A stretch of DNA of 64,000 nt, taken from positions 1-64,000 of the forward strand of contig NZ_JAUFPW010000035.1 in assembly GCF_030409415.1 (NCBI RefSeq), written 5' to 3'. Below are positions 36,022-44,438 of the stretch, piece by piece. The notes under the pieces are model-generated. The model did not search any database and was not told the origin of the DNA. It was given only the letters and a program-made list of their open reading frames with translations. Source of the DNA: Pedobacter aquatilis (GTDB taxonomy: Bacteria; Bacteroidota; Bacteroidia; Sphingobacteriales; Sphingobacteriaceae). Each line of letters starts with the position of its first letter. The stretch's first letter is position 1. The translations under genes were made by a program, and so were the position numbers.

Positions 36022-36921
36022 TTAGTCTTCCATTTCCCAAACCATAACTTGTCTGTCATCGCCCGTAGAAATTAGAAACTTACCATTATTGCTCCACAAA
36101 ATTTTATTGATGGAATGCGTGTGGCCAGTTCCTGCCTTTTCTAAACTTAAAATTTTATACAGTTTAAAGTTTTCTGCATCCCAAATTTTAATGCTTTTAT
36201 CTTGACTGCTTGTTGCGAAATAGGGTAGGGTTGGATGAAAGGCGATATCATAAACGGTAAACATGTGCGCTGGAATGTTTTGTAGTAACTCATAATTTGG
36301 TACATTCCAAGTTTTTAATTGCGCATCTCTACTGCCAGAAATTAAATATTTTCCATCGGGATGGTAAGCCAAAGAAGTTATGGGTAAAGTATGACTATCT
36401 AAATTTTGCTTTAAACTGTAATCAGAAAGATTGTAAATTTTAATCAAATGGTCTTTGCAGCCAAATGCAACTTCGGCTTCATCAGGAGAAATCGCAATCG
36501 CCCGAACTGTATCGTAGGCTGCCTGAAAACGATAAATTTCTGAAAAATCGTTAAGCGACCAAACGGCAACTGTTCCATCTTCGCCAGTAGTTAAAAGTTC
36601 GTTTTTGCTCTTTATGGTTTGAATATTGAAAATTGGTTTGGTATGGGCATTTATTCTTGCGATAACTTTTTCTTCGCCTAAATCATAAACACTAAAAGCA
36701 CCACTTCTTTCGCCAATAAAAAGCTTTTCGTTATAGTAATGTATATAGTAAACAGAGCTTTGTACAGGCATTTTTACCTTAACAAAAGCCATCGTTTCCA
36801 ACGACCATTCTACAACGCCTTTATCGTTTCCAGCACTAAAGAATATGTTCTTATCTGCCGAATTGGCTAAAGCATAAACAGGATTTTGATGACCAGAAAG
36901 TGTTTTTAAATGTTTAAGCAT
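36022..36921 (-). CDS. WD40-repeat protein
   Basis: The 299-residue protein is a seven-bladed beta-propeller. About six to seven WD repeats are visible, with GH...WD ends such as HTLPITSLAYHPDGKYLISGSRDAQLKTWN and FATSSQDKSIKIWD. There is no signal peptide, so it is likely cytosolic. It would serve as a protein-interaction platform; partner and process are unknown. The small membrane gene lies downstream of none and upstream on the same strand (30 nt). Confidence 0.88.
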   Translation of the reverse strand: MLKHLKTLSGHQNPVYALANSADKNIFFSAGNDKGVVEWSLETMAFVKVKMPVQSSVYYIHYYNEKLFIGERSGAFSVYDLGEEKVIARINAHTKPIFNIQTIKSKNELLTTGEDGTVAVWSLNDFSEIYRFQAAYDTVRAIAISPDEAEVAFGCKDHLIKIYNLSDYSLKQNLDSHTLPITSLAYHPDGKYLISGSRDAQLKTWNVPNYELLQNIPAHMFTVYDIAFHPTLPYFATSSQDKSIKIWDAENFKLYKILSLEKAGTGHTHSINKILWSNNGKFLISTGDDRQVMVWEMED

Positions 36922-36951
36922 GAATAAGTTTTGTACTGCTTTCTTAAAAAA

Positions 36952-37314
36952 TTACTGTTTAGACTGAATATATCGGTTAGCTCTAAATGCTGTAATAAAT
37001 TGAATAACAATAAGGGCGTCAAAAAACAGCCGAATTATACTAAAATAGATGATTTCGTTAGATAAGCTGGTTTCAAAAAATACCTGAAAAGTAATCAGCA
37101 TTGAAGCTACTGAAAAGAAAACACTTAGAAAACCTAAAAATAAATGCCACTTTTCGAATTTCAGATTATTTTTTATAAAATGAAAAAGCGTTACCCAATT
37201 GAAGAAGACGGTTGGAACAATCAAAGCCAACTCAAGATAATCTTGATTGCTCTTTAAAATTGCGATAAATATTATACCTAAAAAGAGATTTAAGTAACTG
37301 ATGTATTTGAGCAT
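36952..37314 (-). CDS. four-helix membrane protein of unknown function
   Basis: The 120-residue protein has four hydrophobic helices (about 5-23, 27-47, 57-77, 88-110) and a short basic tail. I do not recognise a family. It stops 30 nt before the WD40 gene on the same strand, so cotranscription is likely. Confidence 0.65.
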   Translation of the reverse strand: MLKYISYLNLFLGIIFIAILKSNQDYLELALIVPTVFFNWVTLFHFIKNNLKFEKWHLFLGFLSVFFSVASMLITFQVFFETSLSNEIIYFSIIRLFFDALIVIQFITAFRANRYIQSKQ

Positions 37315-37369
37315 TTTGGTTATATTGAATGTAATTAAGACTTTTTGCTTTCAGCTTTAGTCTTTTACC

Positions 37370-37957
37370 TTATTTATGTCTCTTTTCTAAATTCTTTGCA
37401 ATATCTTGGATTGATAAACCTTTTTCTTTTAATAAAAACATCAGGTGAAATAATAAATCAGATGCTTCGCCGATAAATTCTTCTTCAGTTTCTGCAAGTG
37501 CAGCAATAACCGTTTCTACACCTTCCTCGCCAACCTTTTGAGCAATTTTATTTAAGCCTTTTGACCTCATTTTGTTGATATATGAACCCTCAACAGGATT
37601 TTCATATCTATCGGCGATGATGTTTTCTAATTCAAAAATAAAGTTTTGATTATATTCTGTTTTAAAGCAGCTGCGGCTACCTGTGTGGCAAGTTGGGCCT
37701 ACAGGGTTTGCTTTAATCAAAATTGTATCATTATCGCAATCAATATGCATCGATTTTACAAAAAGGAAATTTCCGCTTTCTTCGCCTTTGGTCCATAAGC
37801 GATTTTTAGTGCGAGAAAAGAATGTTACTTTACCTTCTGCTTGTGTTTTTTCGAATGCTTGGGCGTTCATGTAGCCAAGCATTAAAACCTCTAAAGTTTG
37901 TTCGTCTTGGATTACTACTGGAACCAAACCATCACCTTTATCAAAATCTATTTTCAT
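37370..37957 (-). CDS. hisI: bifunctional PRA-CH/PRA-PP enzyme HisIE
   Basis: The 195-residue bifunctional enzyme catalyses steps 2 and 3 of histidine synthesis. The N-terminal cyclohydrolase domain has VMLGYMN, TFFSRTKNRLWTKGEESGN and the zinc site CDNDT...GPTCHTGSRSCF. The C-terminal pyrophosphohydrolase domain has KVGEEGVETVIAA. The ATG at 37957 (MKIDFDKGDG) is chosen; an upstream in-frame TTG adds four residues. It is the last gene of the histidine cluster and follows a REP-like palindrome. Confidence 0.95.
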   Translation of the reverse strand: MKIDFDKGDGLVPVVIQDEQTLEVLMLGYMNAQAFEKTQAEGKVTFFSRTKNRLWTKGEESGNFLFVKSMHIDCDNDTILIKANPVGPTCHTGSRSCFKTEYNQNFIFELENIIADRYENPVEGSYINKMRSKGLNKIAQKVGEEGVETVIAALAETEEEFIGEASDLLFHLMFLLKEKGLSIQDIAKNLEKRHK

Positions 37958-37972
37958 TGTTTCTATCAAGTT

Positions 37973-38036
37973 TCGTCATTGCGAGGCACGAAGCAATCTA
38001 ATCGGCTAGAGATTGCTTCGTGCCTCGCAATGACGA
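37973..38036. repeat. REP-like palindromic element, copy B
   Basis: Perfect 26-bp inverted arms, 37973-37998 and 38011-38036, enclose a 12-nt loop. The arm sequence begins tcgtcattgcgaggcacg. It lies between hisF and hisIE inside the operon. Confidence 0.95.
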
Positions 38037-38045
38037 GTGTGTTAA

Positions 38046-38801
38046 TTATATCCTTACTGGAATATTATTTTTTCTTAACGCTTGTTTTAAATCAGGTATC
38101 AAAATTTCTCCATAATGAAATACCGATGCAGCTAAAGCGGCATCGACATTAGCTTTTTGGAAAACCTCTGTAAAGTGTTCCATATTACCCGCACCACCTG
38201 AGGCAATAATAGGAATGTTAATCATTTGATTTACTTTGCTTAATAAACCGCAATCGAAACCAGCTTTAGTACCATCGTGGTCCATTGAAGTTAGCAAGAT
38301 TTCGCCTGCACCTAAATCTTCAGCTTGTTTAATCCACTTTTCGGTTTCTAATTCTGTGATTAATCGGCCACCGTTTAAATGAACCATATTTTTGCCATCA
38401 ACATATTTTGTATCAACAGCTAAAACCACAAATTGAACGCCAAAAGCTTTAGATAATTCCTCAATCAGCTTCGGATTACGAACAGCGGCCGAGTTGATGC
38501 TGATTTTATCTGCACCAGCATTTAATAAAGCTTCTGCATCTGCTAGTTCTGTTATGCCACCACCAATCGTAAATGGAATATTCAGTTGACGAGCAACTGA
38601 TTTTACCATTTCAATCATTGTTTTTCTACGTTCGTGAGTGGCGGTAATATCTAAAAAAACCAGCTCATCTGCACCTTGTTGGGCATATTGAGCCGCTAAC
38701 TCTACAGGGTCACCCGCATCGCGTAAATCAACAAAGTTTACACCTTTTACGGTGCGTCCGTCTTTTACATCTAAGCAGGGGACAATTCTTTTACTCAGCA
38801 T
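38046..38801 (-). CDS. hisF: imidazole glycerol phosphate synthase cyclase subunit HisF
   Basis: The 251-residue (beta-alpha)8 barrel is the synthase half of the HisFH complex that makes IGP and AICAR. Catalytic Asp residues lie in RIVPCLDVKDGR (Asp11) and LTSMDHDGTKAGFD (about Asp130). The phosphate-binding loops FTIGGGI and IASGGAGNMEHF are intact. Palindromic repeats flank it on both sides. Confidence 0.96.
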   Translation of the reverse strand: MLSKRIVPCLDVKDGRTVKGVNFVDLRDAGDPVELAAQYAQQGADELVFLDITATHERRKTMIEMVKSVARQLNIPFTIGGGITELADAEALLNAGADKISINSAAVRNPKLIEELSKAFGVQFVVLAVDTKYVDGKNMVHLNGGRLITELETEKWIKQAEDLGAGEILLTSMDHDGTKAGFDCGLLSKVNQMINIPIIASGGAGNMEHFTEVFQKANVDAALAASVFHYGEILIPDLKQALRKNNIPVRI

Positions 38802-38813
38802 TTGTTTGGGTTT

Positions 38814-38876
38814 TCGTCATTGCGAGGTGCGAAGCAATGTTTAATAAATAGATTGCTTCGTGCCTCGCAATGACGA
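38814..38876. repeat. REP-like palindromic element, copy C
   Basis: Arms 38814-38838 and 38852-38876 are complementary except for two positions, both G-T type. The sequence is nearly identical to copy B. It lies upstream of hisF. Confidence 0.93.
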
Positions 38877-38880
38877 GTAA

Positions 38881-39093
38881 TTAAATTTTATCTTTTTTTC
38901 TAAATGCAATTGCTATTAAAACTAATGCAATTATAAAAACCGGTATGCAAAGAAGAAAGCTCCAGAATCCAGTAACTCCCATAAACTCTGTATAATTACC
39001 TGCATAGGTAAACATATGCATTCCCCAAAGAAACATTACAAAACTAACAGATATTAATATTAACCCAATAATTAACAGTTTCTTTGATTCCAT
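38881..39093 (-). CDS. small two-helix membrane protein in the his cluster
   Basis: The 70-residue protein has two transmembrane helices (about 7-27 and 42-65) and a basic tail. I do not recognise it. It sits between hisA and hisF on the same strand, with 3 nt to hisA. A link to histidine synthesis is not expected from sequence; it is probably a passenger. Confidence 0.6.
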   Translation of the reverse strand: MESKKLLIIGLILISVSFVMFLWGMHMFTYAGNYTEFMGVTGFWSFLLCIPVFIIALVLIAIAFRKKDKI

Positions 39094-39096
39094 TAG

Positions 39097-39846
39097 TTAT
39101 ATCGAACTCAACATCTTCAAATTCCAATCTTTCACTTCTTCAACAGTGATTCTGTTTTCGTAAATTGCTTTTCCAACAACAACGCTTCTAATCGGGTATT
39201 TTGCCAATTCATGGATGTCTTCCATTGAGCTTACACCTCCAGATGCAATTAATTTAATCATTGGAGAATGTTCAAGAAGTTTTTTATACAAATCAATAGC
39301 TGCACCACCTAACTTTCCATCTTTGCTAATATCAGTACACAAAAAACGGAAGAAGCCTAAGGCCAAACATTTATCAACGTAGTCCATTAATTTAATTGGC
39401 GAACTTTCCATCCAACCCGAATATTTAATTACTTCGTCTAAAACGTCAATGGCAATAACAATTCGGTTTGCATAGTTGTCTTTTTTAGCAAAGGCCTCGC
39501 TTAATTGCTGTAAAAAATCAGGATTGGTAATGGCTTGCGTGCCTACAATAACACGATGGATACCAGCATCAAGCAAATTAGTAACCTGCTCAATGGTACG
39601 GATTCCGCCACCATATTGCACTTTCATCTCCGTTTTTTTGATGATTTCGAAAAGCGATTTTTGGTTGCTGAAATCGCCTTTGGCCCCGTTTAAATCAATA
39701 ATATGAATGAAATCTGTACCGTTTGAACGATATTTTTCAATCATCTCGGCGATAGAAACATCATATTCAGTTTTCTGATTGTAATCGCCTTCACGCAGAC
39801 GAACAACTTTTCCATCCAAAATATCAATAGCAGGAATTATGTACAT
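39097..39846 (-). CDS. hisA: ProFAR isomerase HisA
   Basis: The 249-residue (beta-alpha)8 barrel enzyme isomerises ProFAR to PRFAR. Asp8 in IPAIDILDGK and Asp at about 130 (IAIDVLDEVI) are catalytic. The phosphate loops YGGGIRT and ASGGVSSMED are present. It matches HisA rather than TrpF by position and sequence. It follows hisH by 33 nt. Confidence 0.95.
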   Translation of the reverse strand: MYIIPAIDILDGKVVRLREGDYNQKTEYDVSIAEMIEKYRSNGTDFIHIIDLNGAKGDFSNQKSLFEIIKKTEMKVQYGGGIRTIEQVTNLLDAGIHRVIVGTQAITNPDFLQQLSEAFAKKDNYANRIVIAIDVLDEVIKYSGWMESSPIKLMDYVDKCLALGFFRFLCTDISKDGKLGGAAIDLYKKLLEHSPMIKLIASGGVSSMEDIHELAKYPIRSVVVGKAIYENRITVEEVKDWNLKMLSSI

Positions 39847-39879
39847 TTTTTAGTTAAAATTTAAAGGTTTATATGGTTC

Positions 39880-40476
39880 TTAGTTACTCGTCAGGTTCGA
39901 AAAATTCTTTAATATCTGTTCGCCAGCTTTACCTGATTTCTCAGGGTGAAACTGAACACCGTAAAAATTATCTTTTTGCACTGCCGCCGAAAACTTCAAT
40001 CCGTAATCAGCCGAGGCGATGTCAAAAGTAGGGTTATATTCAATAAAGTACGAATGCACGAAGTAAAATTGTGTATTATCTTCAACACCATCAAACAACG
40101 AATTGTTTTTCGGGCTAACCGCATTCCAACCCATGTGTGGTATTTTGATATTCAACGACTTATCGAATTTTTTAGTCTTAACAGGCACGATATTTAAAAG
40201 CTTTGCATCACCCTCTTCAGAATGCTCAGTAATCAACTGCATACCCACGCAAATGCCTAAAACAGGTTTGTTCAGCTTTTTTATCGCTTCAACTAAGCCC
40301 GTTCCCTGTAGTTTTTCCATAGCCGAACCAGCATGCCCAACCCCAGGAATGATGATGTGCGTATATTTCTCCAAGTCGTTTTCGGTGTTAACCATGCCAT
40401 ATTGCAGGTTTAAACGCTCCAATGCTGCGGTTAAAGAGAAAATATTTCCAGCGCCATAATTTACTATTCCAATCAT
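39880..40476 (-). CDS. hisH: imidazole glycerol phosphate synthase glutaminase subunit HisH
   Basis: The 198-residue class I glutamine amidotransferase supplies ammonia to HisF. The nucleophile is in PVLGICVGMQLI, and the triad His/Glu in VQFHPEKSGK. The oxyanion strand PGVGHAGSAM is intact. The start codon is abutted by a 35-bp sequence that also precedes the acidic-protein gene at 53537. Confidence 0.95.
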   Translation of the reverse strand: MIGIVNYGAGNIFSLTAALERLNLQYGMVNTENDLEKYTHIIIPGVGHAGSAMEKLQGTGLVEAIKKLNKPVLGICVGMQLITEHSEEGDAKLLNIVPVKTKKFDKSLNIKIPHMGWNAVSPKNNSLFDGVEDNTQFYFVHSYFIEYNPTFDIASADYGLKFSAAVQKDNFYGVQFHPEKSGKAGEQILKNFSNLTSN

Positions 40477-40511
40477 TTTAGTATCAAGTATTTAGTATCA
40501 AGTATCAAGAC
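40477..40511 (-). repeat. 35-bp start-abutting repeat, copy 1 (hisH leader)
   Basis: Read toward hisH, this 35-nt sequence is made of tacttgatactaaa-type words and ends directly at the ATG. It is identical over all 35 positions to 53499-53533 on the plus strand. Confidence 0.95.
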
Positions 40512-40817
40512 GTAATGTCGAGCAAATCTGAAATTATTTCTTTTTAAAAATTAGAAAACGAATGTCAGTGTTTCAAAGGTTCTGTAGCCCCGCTATTCGT
40601 TTCTCCCGATGAAAAATCGGGATTCACTGCTATCGGGTTTATTTAACAAAGGTTTTCTGCAATAAAGCCCTCAACCACGTCATTTTGAAGCTGGGTTTGC
40701 GCTGAAGCAATCTAAATTCGTTGCTGAGATTGCTTCGTCGTGCCTCCTCGCAATGACGATAAATTGAAAAGTTTGGCGAGTAATCTTTATTCTTTGCTCC
40801 TTAATCCTTCCTCCATT
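40512..40817. other. intergenic gap within the his cluster
   Basis: The gap between hisB and hisH contains a hairpin tcccgat-gaaaa-atcggga (40604-40622), a degenerate REP-like element (40678-40758) and attctttgctccttaatcc words (about 40785-40803). No gene is seen. It may split the cluster into hisGDCB and hisHAFIE transcripts. Confidence 0.7.
40678..40758. repeat. REP-like element, degenerate copy D
   Basis: The right arm has gagattgcttcgtcgtgcc and ends tcgcaatgacg, as in copies B and C. The left arm (cgtcattttgaagctggg...) has drifted so that the palindrome is incomplete. Confidence 0.7.
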
Positions 40818-41951
40818 CTATAAAACTCCCTTTGTGCTCGGTAAAACCATTTTCTCTGCATCACGTTTTATCGCCATTTTAATCGCTTTTGCAAAAGCTT
40901 TAAATATAGCTTCTATTTTATGATGTTCGTTATCGCCTTCGGCTTTAACGTTTAAATTGCATTTTGCGGCATCGCTAAACGATTTAAAGAAATGATAAAA
41001 CATCTCGGTAGGCATATCGCCAACTTTTTCACGTTTAAATTTAGCATCCCATACAATCCAATTTCTACCGCCGAAATCAATTGCAACTTGCGCTAAGCAA
41101 TCATCCATCGGTAAGCAAAAACCATAACGCTCTATGCCGAGCTTGTTGCCCAAACCTTTTGCAAAGGCTTCTCCAAGGGCAATTCCTGTATCTTCAATCG
41201 TATGGTGTTCATCAATATGTAAGTCGCCTTTGGCAATTACTTCCAAATCTACGCTTCCATGTCTAGCAATTTGGTCAAGCATATGGTCGAAAAAGTTTAA
41301 ACCTGTTTCAATTTTAGCTTTTCCAGTACCATCTAAATCCAAATTAATGGTGATATCAGTTTCATTGGTTTTGCGCAAATGGTTTATTTTTCTACTTCCA
41401 GCTTTAAGCAAATTATATATATCCTCCCATTTCTGGGTTTCTAAAATAATAATATCTAACAAGGTTTCATGTTTGTCCAGTGCCTCGGTAGAACCCAATG
41501 CATCATTCTGACGAAGAAAAATTGCCTTTGCACCTAAATTTTTCGCCAAAACCACATCGTTTAGTCTATCGCCAATAACATATGAGTTTTTTAAATCGTA
41601 ATCGCCAGTTAAATATTTGGTCAACAAACCTGTTCCTGGTTTGCGGGTAGGGGCATTGTCTTTTGCAAATGTTCTGTCGATAATAATCTCGCTGAATTTT
41701 ACACCCTCGCCTGCAAAAGTATCTAGCATAAAATTATGAATCGGCCAGAAATTCTCTTCAGGATTTGATGGTGTTCCTAAACCGTCCTGATTTGTAACCA
41801 TAACCAATTCATAATCCATTTCGCTTGCAATTTTCGATAGATAATAAAGTGAACGTGGATAGAATTTCAGCTTCGCAAAACTGTCTACTTGCTCATCATC
41901 TGGTTCAATATTTAAAGTTCCATCGCGGTCGATAAATAATACTTTCTTCAT
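40818..41951 (-). CDS. hisB: bifunctional HisB (histidinol-phosphatase/IGP dehydratase)
   Basis: The 377-residue fusion catalyses steps 7 and 9 of the pathway. The N-terminal HAD phosphatase has IDRDGTLNIEP (Asp nucleophile about residue 7) and GDRLNDVVLAKNLGA. The C-terminal IGP dehydratase has FFDHMLDQIARHG, DEHHTIEDTGIALG and the HHKIEAIFKAFAKAI end, all Mn-binding elements. The fusion is as in E. coli. It starts 3 nt after the hisC stop. Confidence 0.96.
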   Translation of the reverse strand: MKKVLFIDRDGTLNIEPDDEQVDSFAKLKFYPRSLYYLSKIASEMDYELVMVTNQDGLGTPSNPEENFWPIHNFMLDTFAGEGVKFSEIIIDRTFAKDNAPTRKPGTGLLTKYLTGDYDLKNSYVIGDRLNDVVLAKNLGAKAIFLRQNDALGSTEALDKHETLLDIIILETQKWEDIYNLLKAGSRKINHLRKTNETDITINLDLDGTGKAKIETGLNFFDHMLDQIARHGSVDLEVIAKGDLHIDEHHTIEDTGIALGEAFAKGLGNKLGIERYGFCLPMDDCLAQVAIDFGGRNWIVWDAKFKREKVGDMPTEMFYHFFKSFSDAAKCNLNVKAEGDNEHHKIEAIFKAFAKAIKMAIKRDAEKMVLPSTKGVL

Positions 41952-41953
41952 TT

Positions 41954-42994
41954 TTAAAATTTTTTCAGAATGGTTAATAGTTTATCATTTTCTTCTTTGG
42001 TGCCAACTGTAATTCTTAAACAACCTTCGCATAAAATAACTTTCGAACGGTCGCGAACAATGATTCCATCTTCCACTAAGTTGTTGTAAATCTTGGTAGC
42101 ATCGGTAACTTCAACTAAAATAAAATTCGCATCCGATGGGTAAACTTTGGTAACGATATTTAAGTTGTTTAATTCGGTAGAAAGCCGTTGTCTTTCGGTA
42201 ACAGATTCTCTAATCCAGTTGTTAACCTGAGCGATGTTTTTTAGTGCTTCAAAAGCTAAATCTTGCGTGGCCTGATTGATGTTGTAAGGTGGCTTAATTT
42301 TGTTCAAAACATCAATCACTTTTGTTGATGAAAATGCCATGCCCAAACGCAAAGCAGCAAGCCCCCAAGCCTTAGAAAAAGTTTGCAAAACAACCAGATT
42401 TCCGTACTCGGTTAACTCCTGAATAAAGGTTTTTTGTTTTGCATAATTTATGTACGCTTCATCTATCACAACAATACCTTTAAAGTTGGCTAAAATGGTT
42501 TCAATATCTGTTCGGTTTATCGAATTTCCTGTCGGATTATTTGGCGAACAAATGAAAATTATTTTAGTGTTTTTATCAATCGTTTCTGCAATTTTTTCTA
42601 AGTCTAATTGGAAGTTGGGAAGCAGGTTTACTTTACGTGTTTCTACATCATTTATATTCGCAGAAACTTCATACATTCCGTAGGTTGGCGGAAGTATAAT
42701 TACGTTATCTTTTCCAGGATTACAGAACGCCCGAAACAATAAATCGATTGCCTCGTCGCTACCATTTCCTAAAAAGGTATTTTCAATAGGTACACCCTTA
42801 ATTTTGCTAATTGCATCCTTTAAATCCAACTGTAATGGGTCTGGATAGCGGTTATAGTTTGCAGGTAGGGGAGAACCATAGCTATTTTCGTTTGCATCTA
42901 AAAATACAGACGCTTGCCCTTTAAACTCATCTCTGGCGGTAGAATATGGTTTTAGGTTTTTTATATTTTCTCTTACTAATTCGTTAATGTCCAT
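41954..42994 (-). CDS. hisC: histidinol-phosphate aminotransferase HisC
   Basis: The 346-residue PLP enzyme makes histidinol phosphate. Visible motifs are LDANENSYGSP near the start, NGSDEAIDLLFRAF, SPNNPTGN, and the PLP-lysine segment LQTFSKAWGLAALRLG. It lies between hisD and hisB in the usual order. The 94-nt gap to hisD has repeated aacaaagataaatg words. Confidence 0.95.
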   Translation of the reverse strand: MDINELVRENIKNLKPYSTARDEFKGQASVFLDANENSYGSPLPANYNRYPDPLQLDLKDAISKIKGVPIENTFLGNGSDEAIDLLFRAFCNPGKDNVIILPPTYGMYEVSANINDVETRKVNLLPNFQLDLEKIAETIDKNTKIIFICSPNNPTGNSINRTDIETILANFKGIVVIDEAYINYAKQKTFIQELTEYGNLVVLQTFSKAWGLAALRLGMAFSSTKVIDVLNKIKPPYNINQATQDLAFEALKNIAQVNNWIRESVTERQRLSTELNNLNIVTKVYPSDANFILVEVTDATKIYNNLVEDGIIVRDRSKVILCEGCLRITVGTKEENDKLLTILKKF

Positions 42995-43088
42995 TTTTAC
43001 TTGGTTTTGTTAGATTAAAGTACAATGAATAAGGATAAATGACTATATGCTAAACCAATATCCAAATGTGCCTGTCTTTATTCTTTGT

Positions 43089-44378
43089 TCATTTATCTTT
43101 GTTCTTTAACCTAATCGTTACTGCATTCTTATGCGCATCTAGCCCTTCGGCAGCTGCAAGGATTTCAACGGTGTTACCAATATTATTTAATCCTTTGGTA
43201 GTTAGATGTTGAAAAGTTATCTTCTTGATAAAAGCGTCAATTGATACTCCAGAATATGCTTTAGCAAAGCCACTTGTGGGTAAGGTATGATTGGTTCCTG
43301 AGGCATAATCGCCAACGCTTTCTGGTGTTAAATTTCCTAAAAAAACCGAGCCTGCATTGGTAATCAATGGTATAAGAACTTCGAAATTTTCAGTTGCTAA
43401 AATTAAATGTTCTGGTGCATATTCATTCGAAAATTCCATTGCTACATTTAAATTATCAACTAAAATAGCGTAAGAATTAGCTATAGCTTTTGCAGCAATT
43501 TCTTTTCTTGATAACCTAGATAATTGAATTTCAATTTCTTTTAGCGTTTCTTCTAAAATTTTATTTGAAGTAGTCACTAAAATTGCCTGACTATCAATGC
43601 CATGTTCTGCTTGTGCAAGCAAGTCTGCGGCAACAAATGACGGATTGGCAGTCTCATCAGCAATCACTAAAACCTCCGATGGACCAGCAGGCATATCAAT
43701 AGCCACCTTATTTTGAACCATTGTTTTGGCTGAGGTCACATAGCGATTTCCTGGGCCAAATATTTTATAAACCTGAGGTACGGTTTCAGTTCCAAAAGCC
43801 ATTGCTGCTACAGCTTGTGCACCACCAATCAGGTAGATTTTTTCGATACCTAAAAGCACAGCACAGTAAGCAAGATAACAATTGGTTTTACCATCGCTTT
43901 GTGGTGGCGAACAAACCACAATTTCTTTACATCCTGCAATAATTGCTGGCGTAGCCAACATTAAAAAGGTGCTCGGCAAAACAGCTGTACCGCCCGGTAT
44001 ATAAAGGCCAACCTTTTCAATTGCCCTCGATTCCCGCCAGCAAACCACTCCAGGCATCGTTTCAACTTTATCTTCCTTTTTTATTTGAGATTCGTGAAAA
44101 GTTTTAATGTTTCCGTAAGCAGTTTCAATCGCTTTTTTTGCGTCTGCAGGAATAGTCGATGCAATGTGTTTCAATTCCTCTGCATCTAAAAAAAGTTTTT
44201 CCAACTCAACTTTATCAAAGGTTTTTGCAAAATTAATCAGTGCTTTATCACCATCATTCTTTACTGTTTTTATGATGTCTGCAACACGTTCTTCTACCAA
44301 TTTATCGTCTTCAATTTGTCGAGAACACAGTTCTTTAATTTTTGATTTAGATAAATCTGTATAATTATAGACTTTCAA
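43089..44378 (-). CDS. hisD: histidinol dehydrogenase HisD
   Basis: The 429-residue zinc enzyme performs the last two oxidations to histidine. Family blocks GLYIPGGTAVLPSTFLM, GGAQAVAAMAFGTETVP, IFGPGNRYVT and the PAGPSEVLVIAD signature are intact, as is APEHLIL. The start is a TTG at 44378 (MKVYNYTDL); no better ATG is upstream. It follows hisG by 60 nt. Confidence 0.95.
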   Translation of the reverse strand: MKVYNYTDLSKSKIKELCSRQIEDDKLVEERVADIIKTVKNDGDKALINFAKTFDKVELEKLFLDAEELKHIASTIPADAKKAIETAYGNIKTFHESQIKKEDKVETMPGVVCWRESRAIEKVGLYIPGGTAVLPSTFLMLATPAIIAGCKEIVVCSPPQSDGKTNCYLAYCAVLLGIEKIYLIGGAQAVAAMAFGTETVPQVYKIFGPGNRYVTSAKTMVQNKVAIDMPAGPSEVLVIADETANPSFVAADLLAQAEHGIDSQAILVTTSNKILEETLKEIEIQLSRLSRKEIAAKAIANSYAILVDNLNVAMEFSNEYAPEHLILATENFEVLIPLITNAGSVFLGNLTPESVGDYASGTNHTLPTSGFAKAYSGVSIDAFIKKITFQHLTTKGLNNIGNTVEILAAAEGLDAHKNAVTIRLKNKDK

Positions 44379-44438
44379 TGCTTTATGATTTTAAATTAAC
44401 TAATAGTTAATGCTATTTTTGGCTTTTGCATGTTATTT

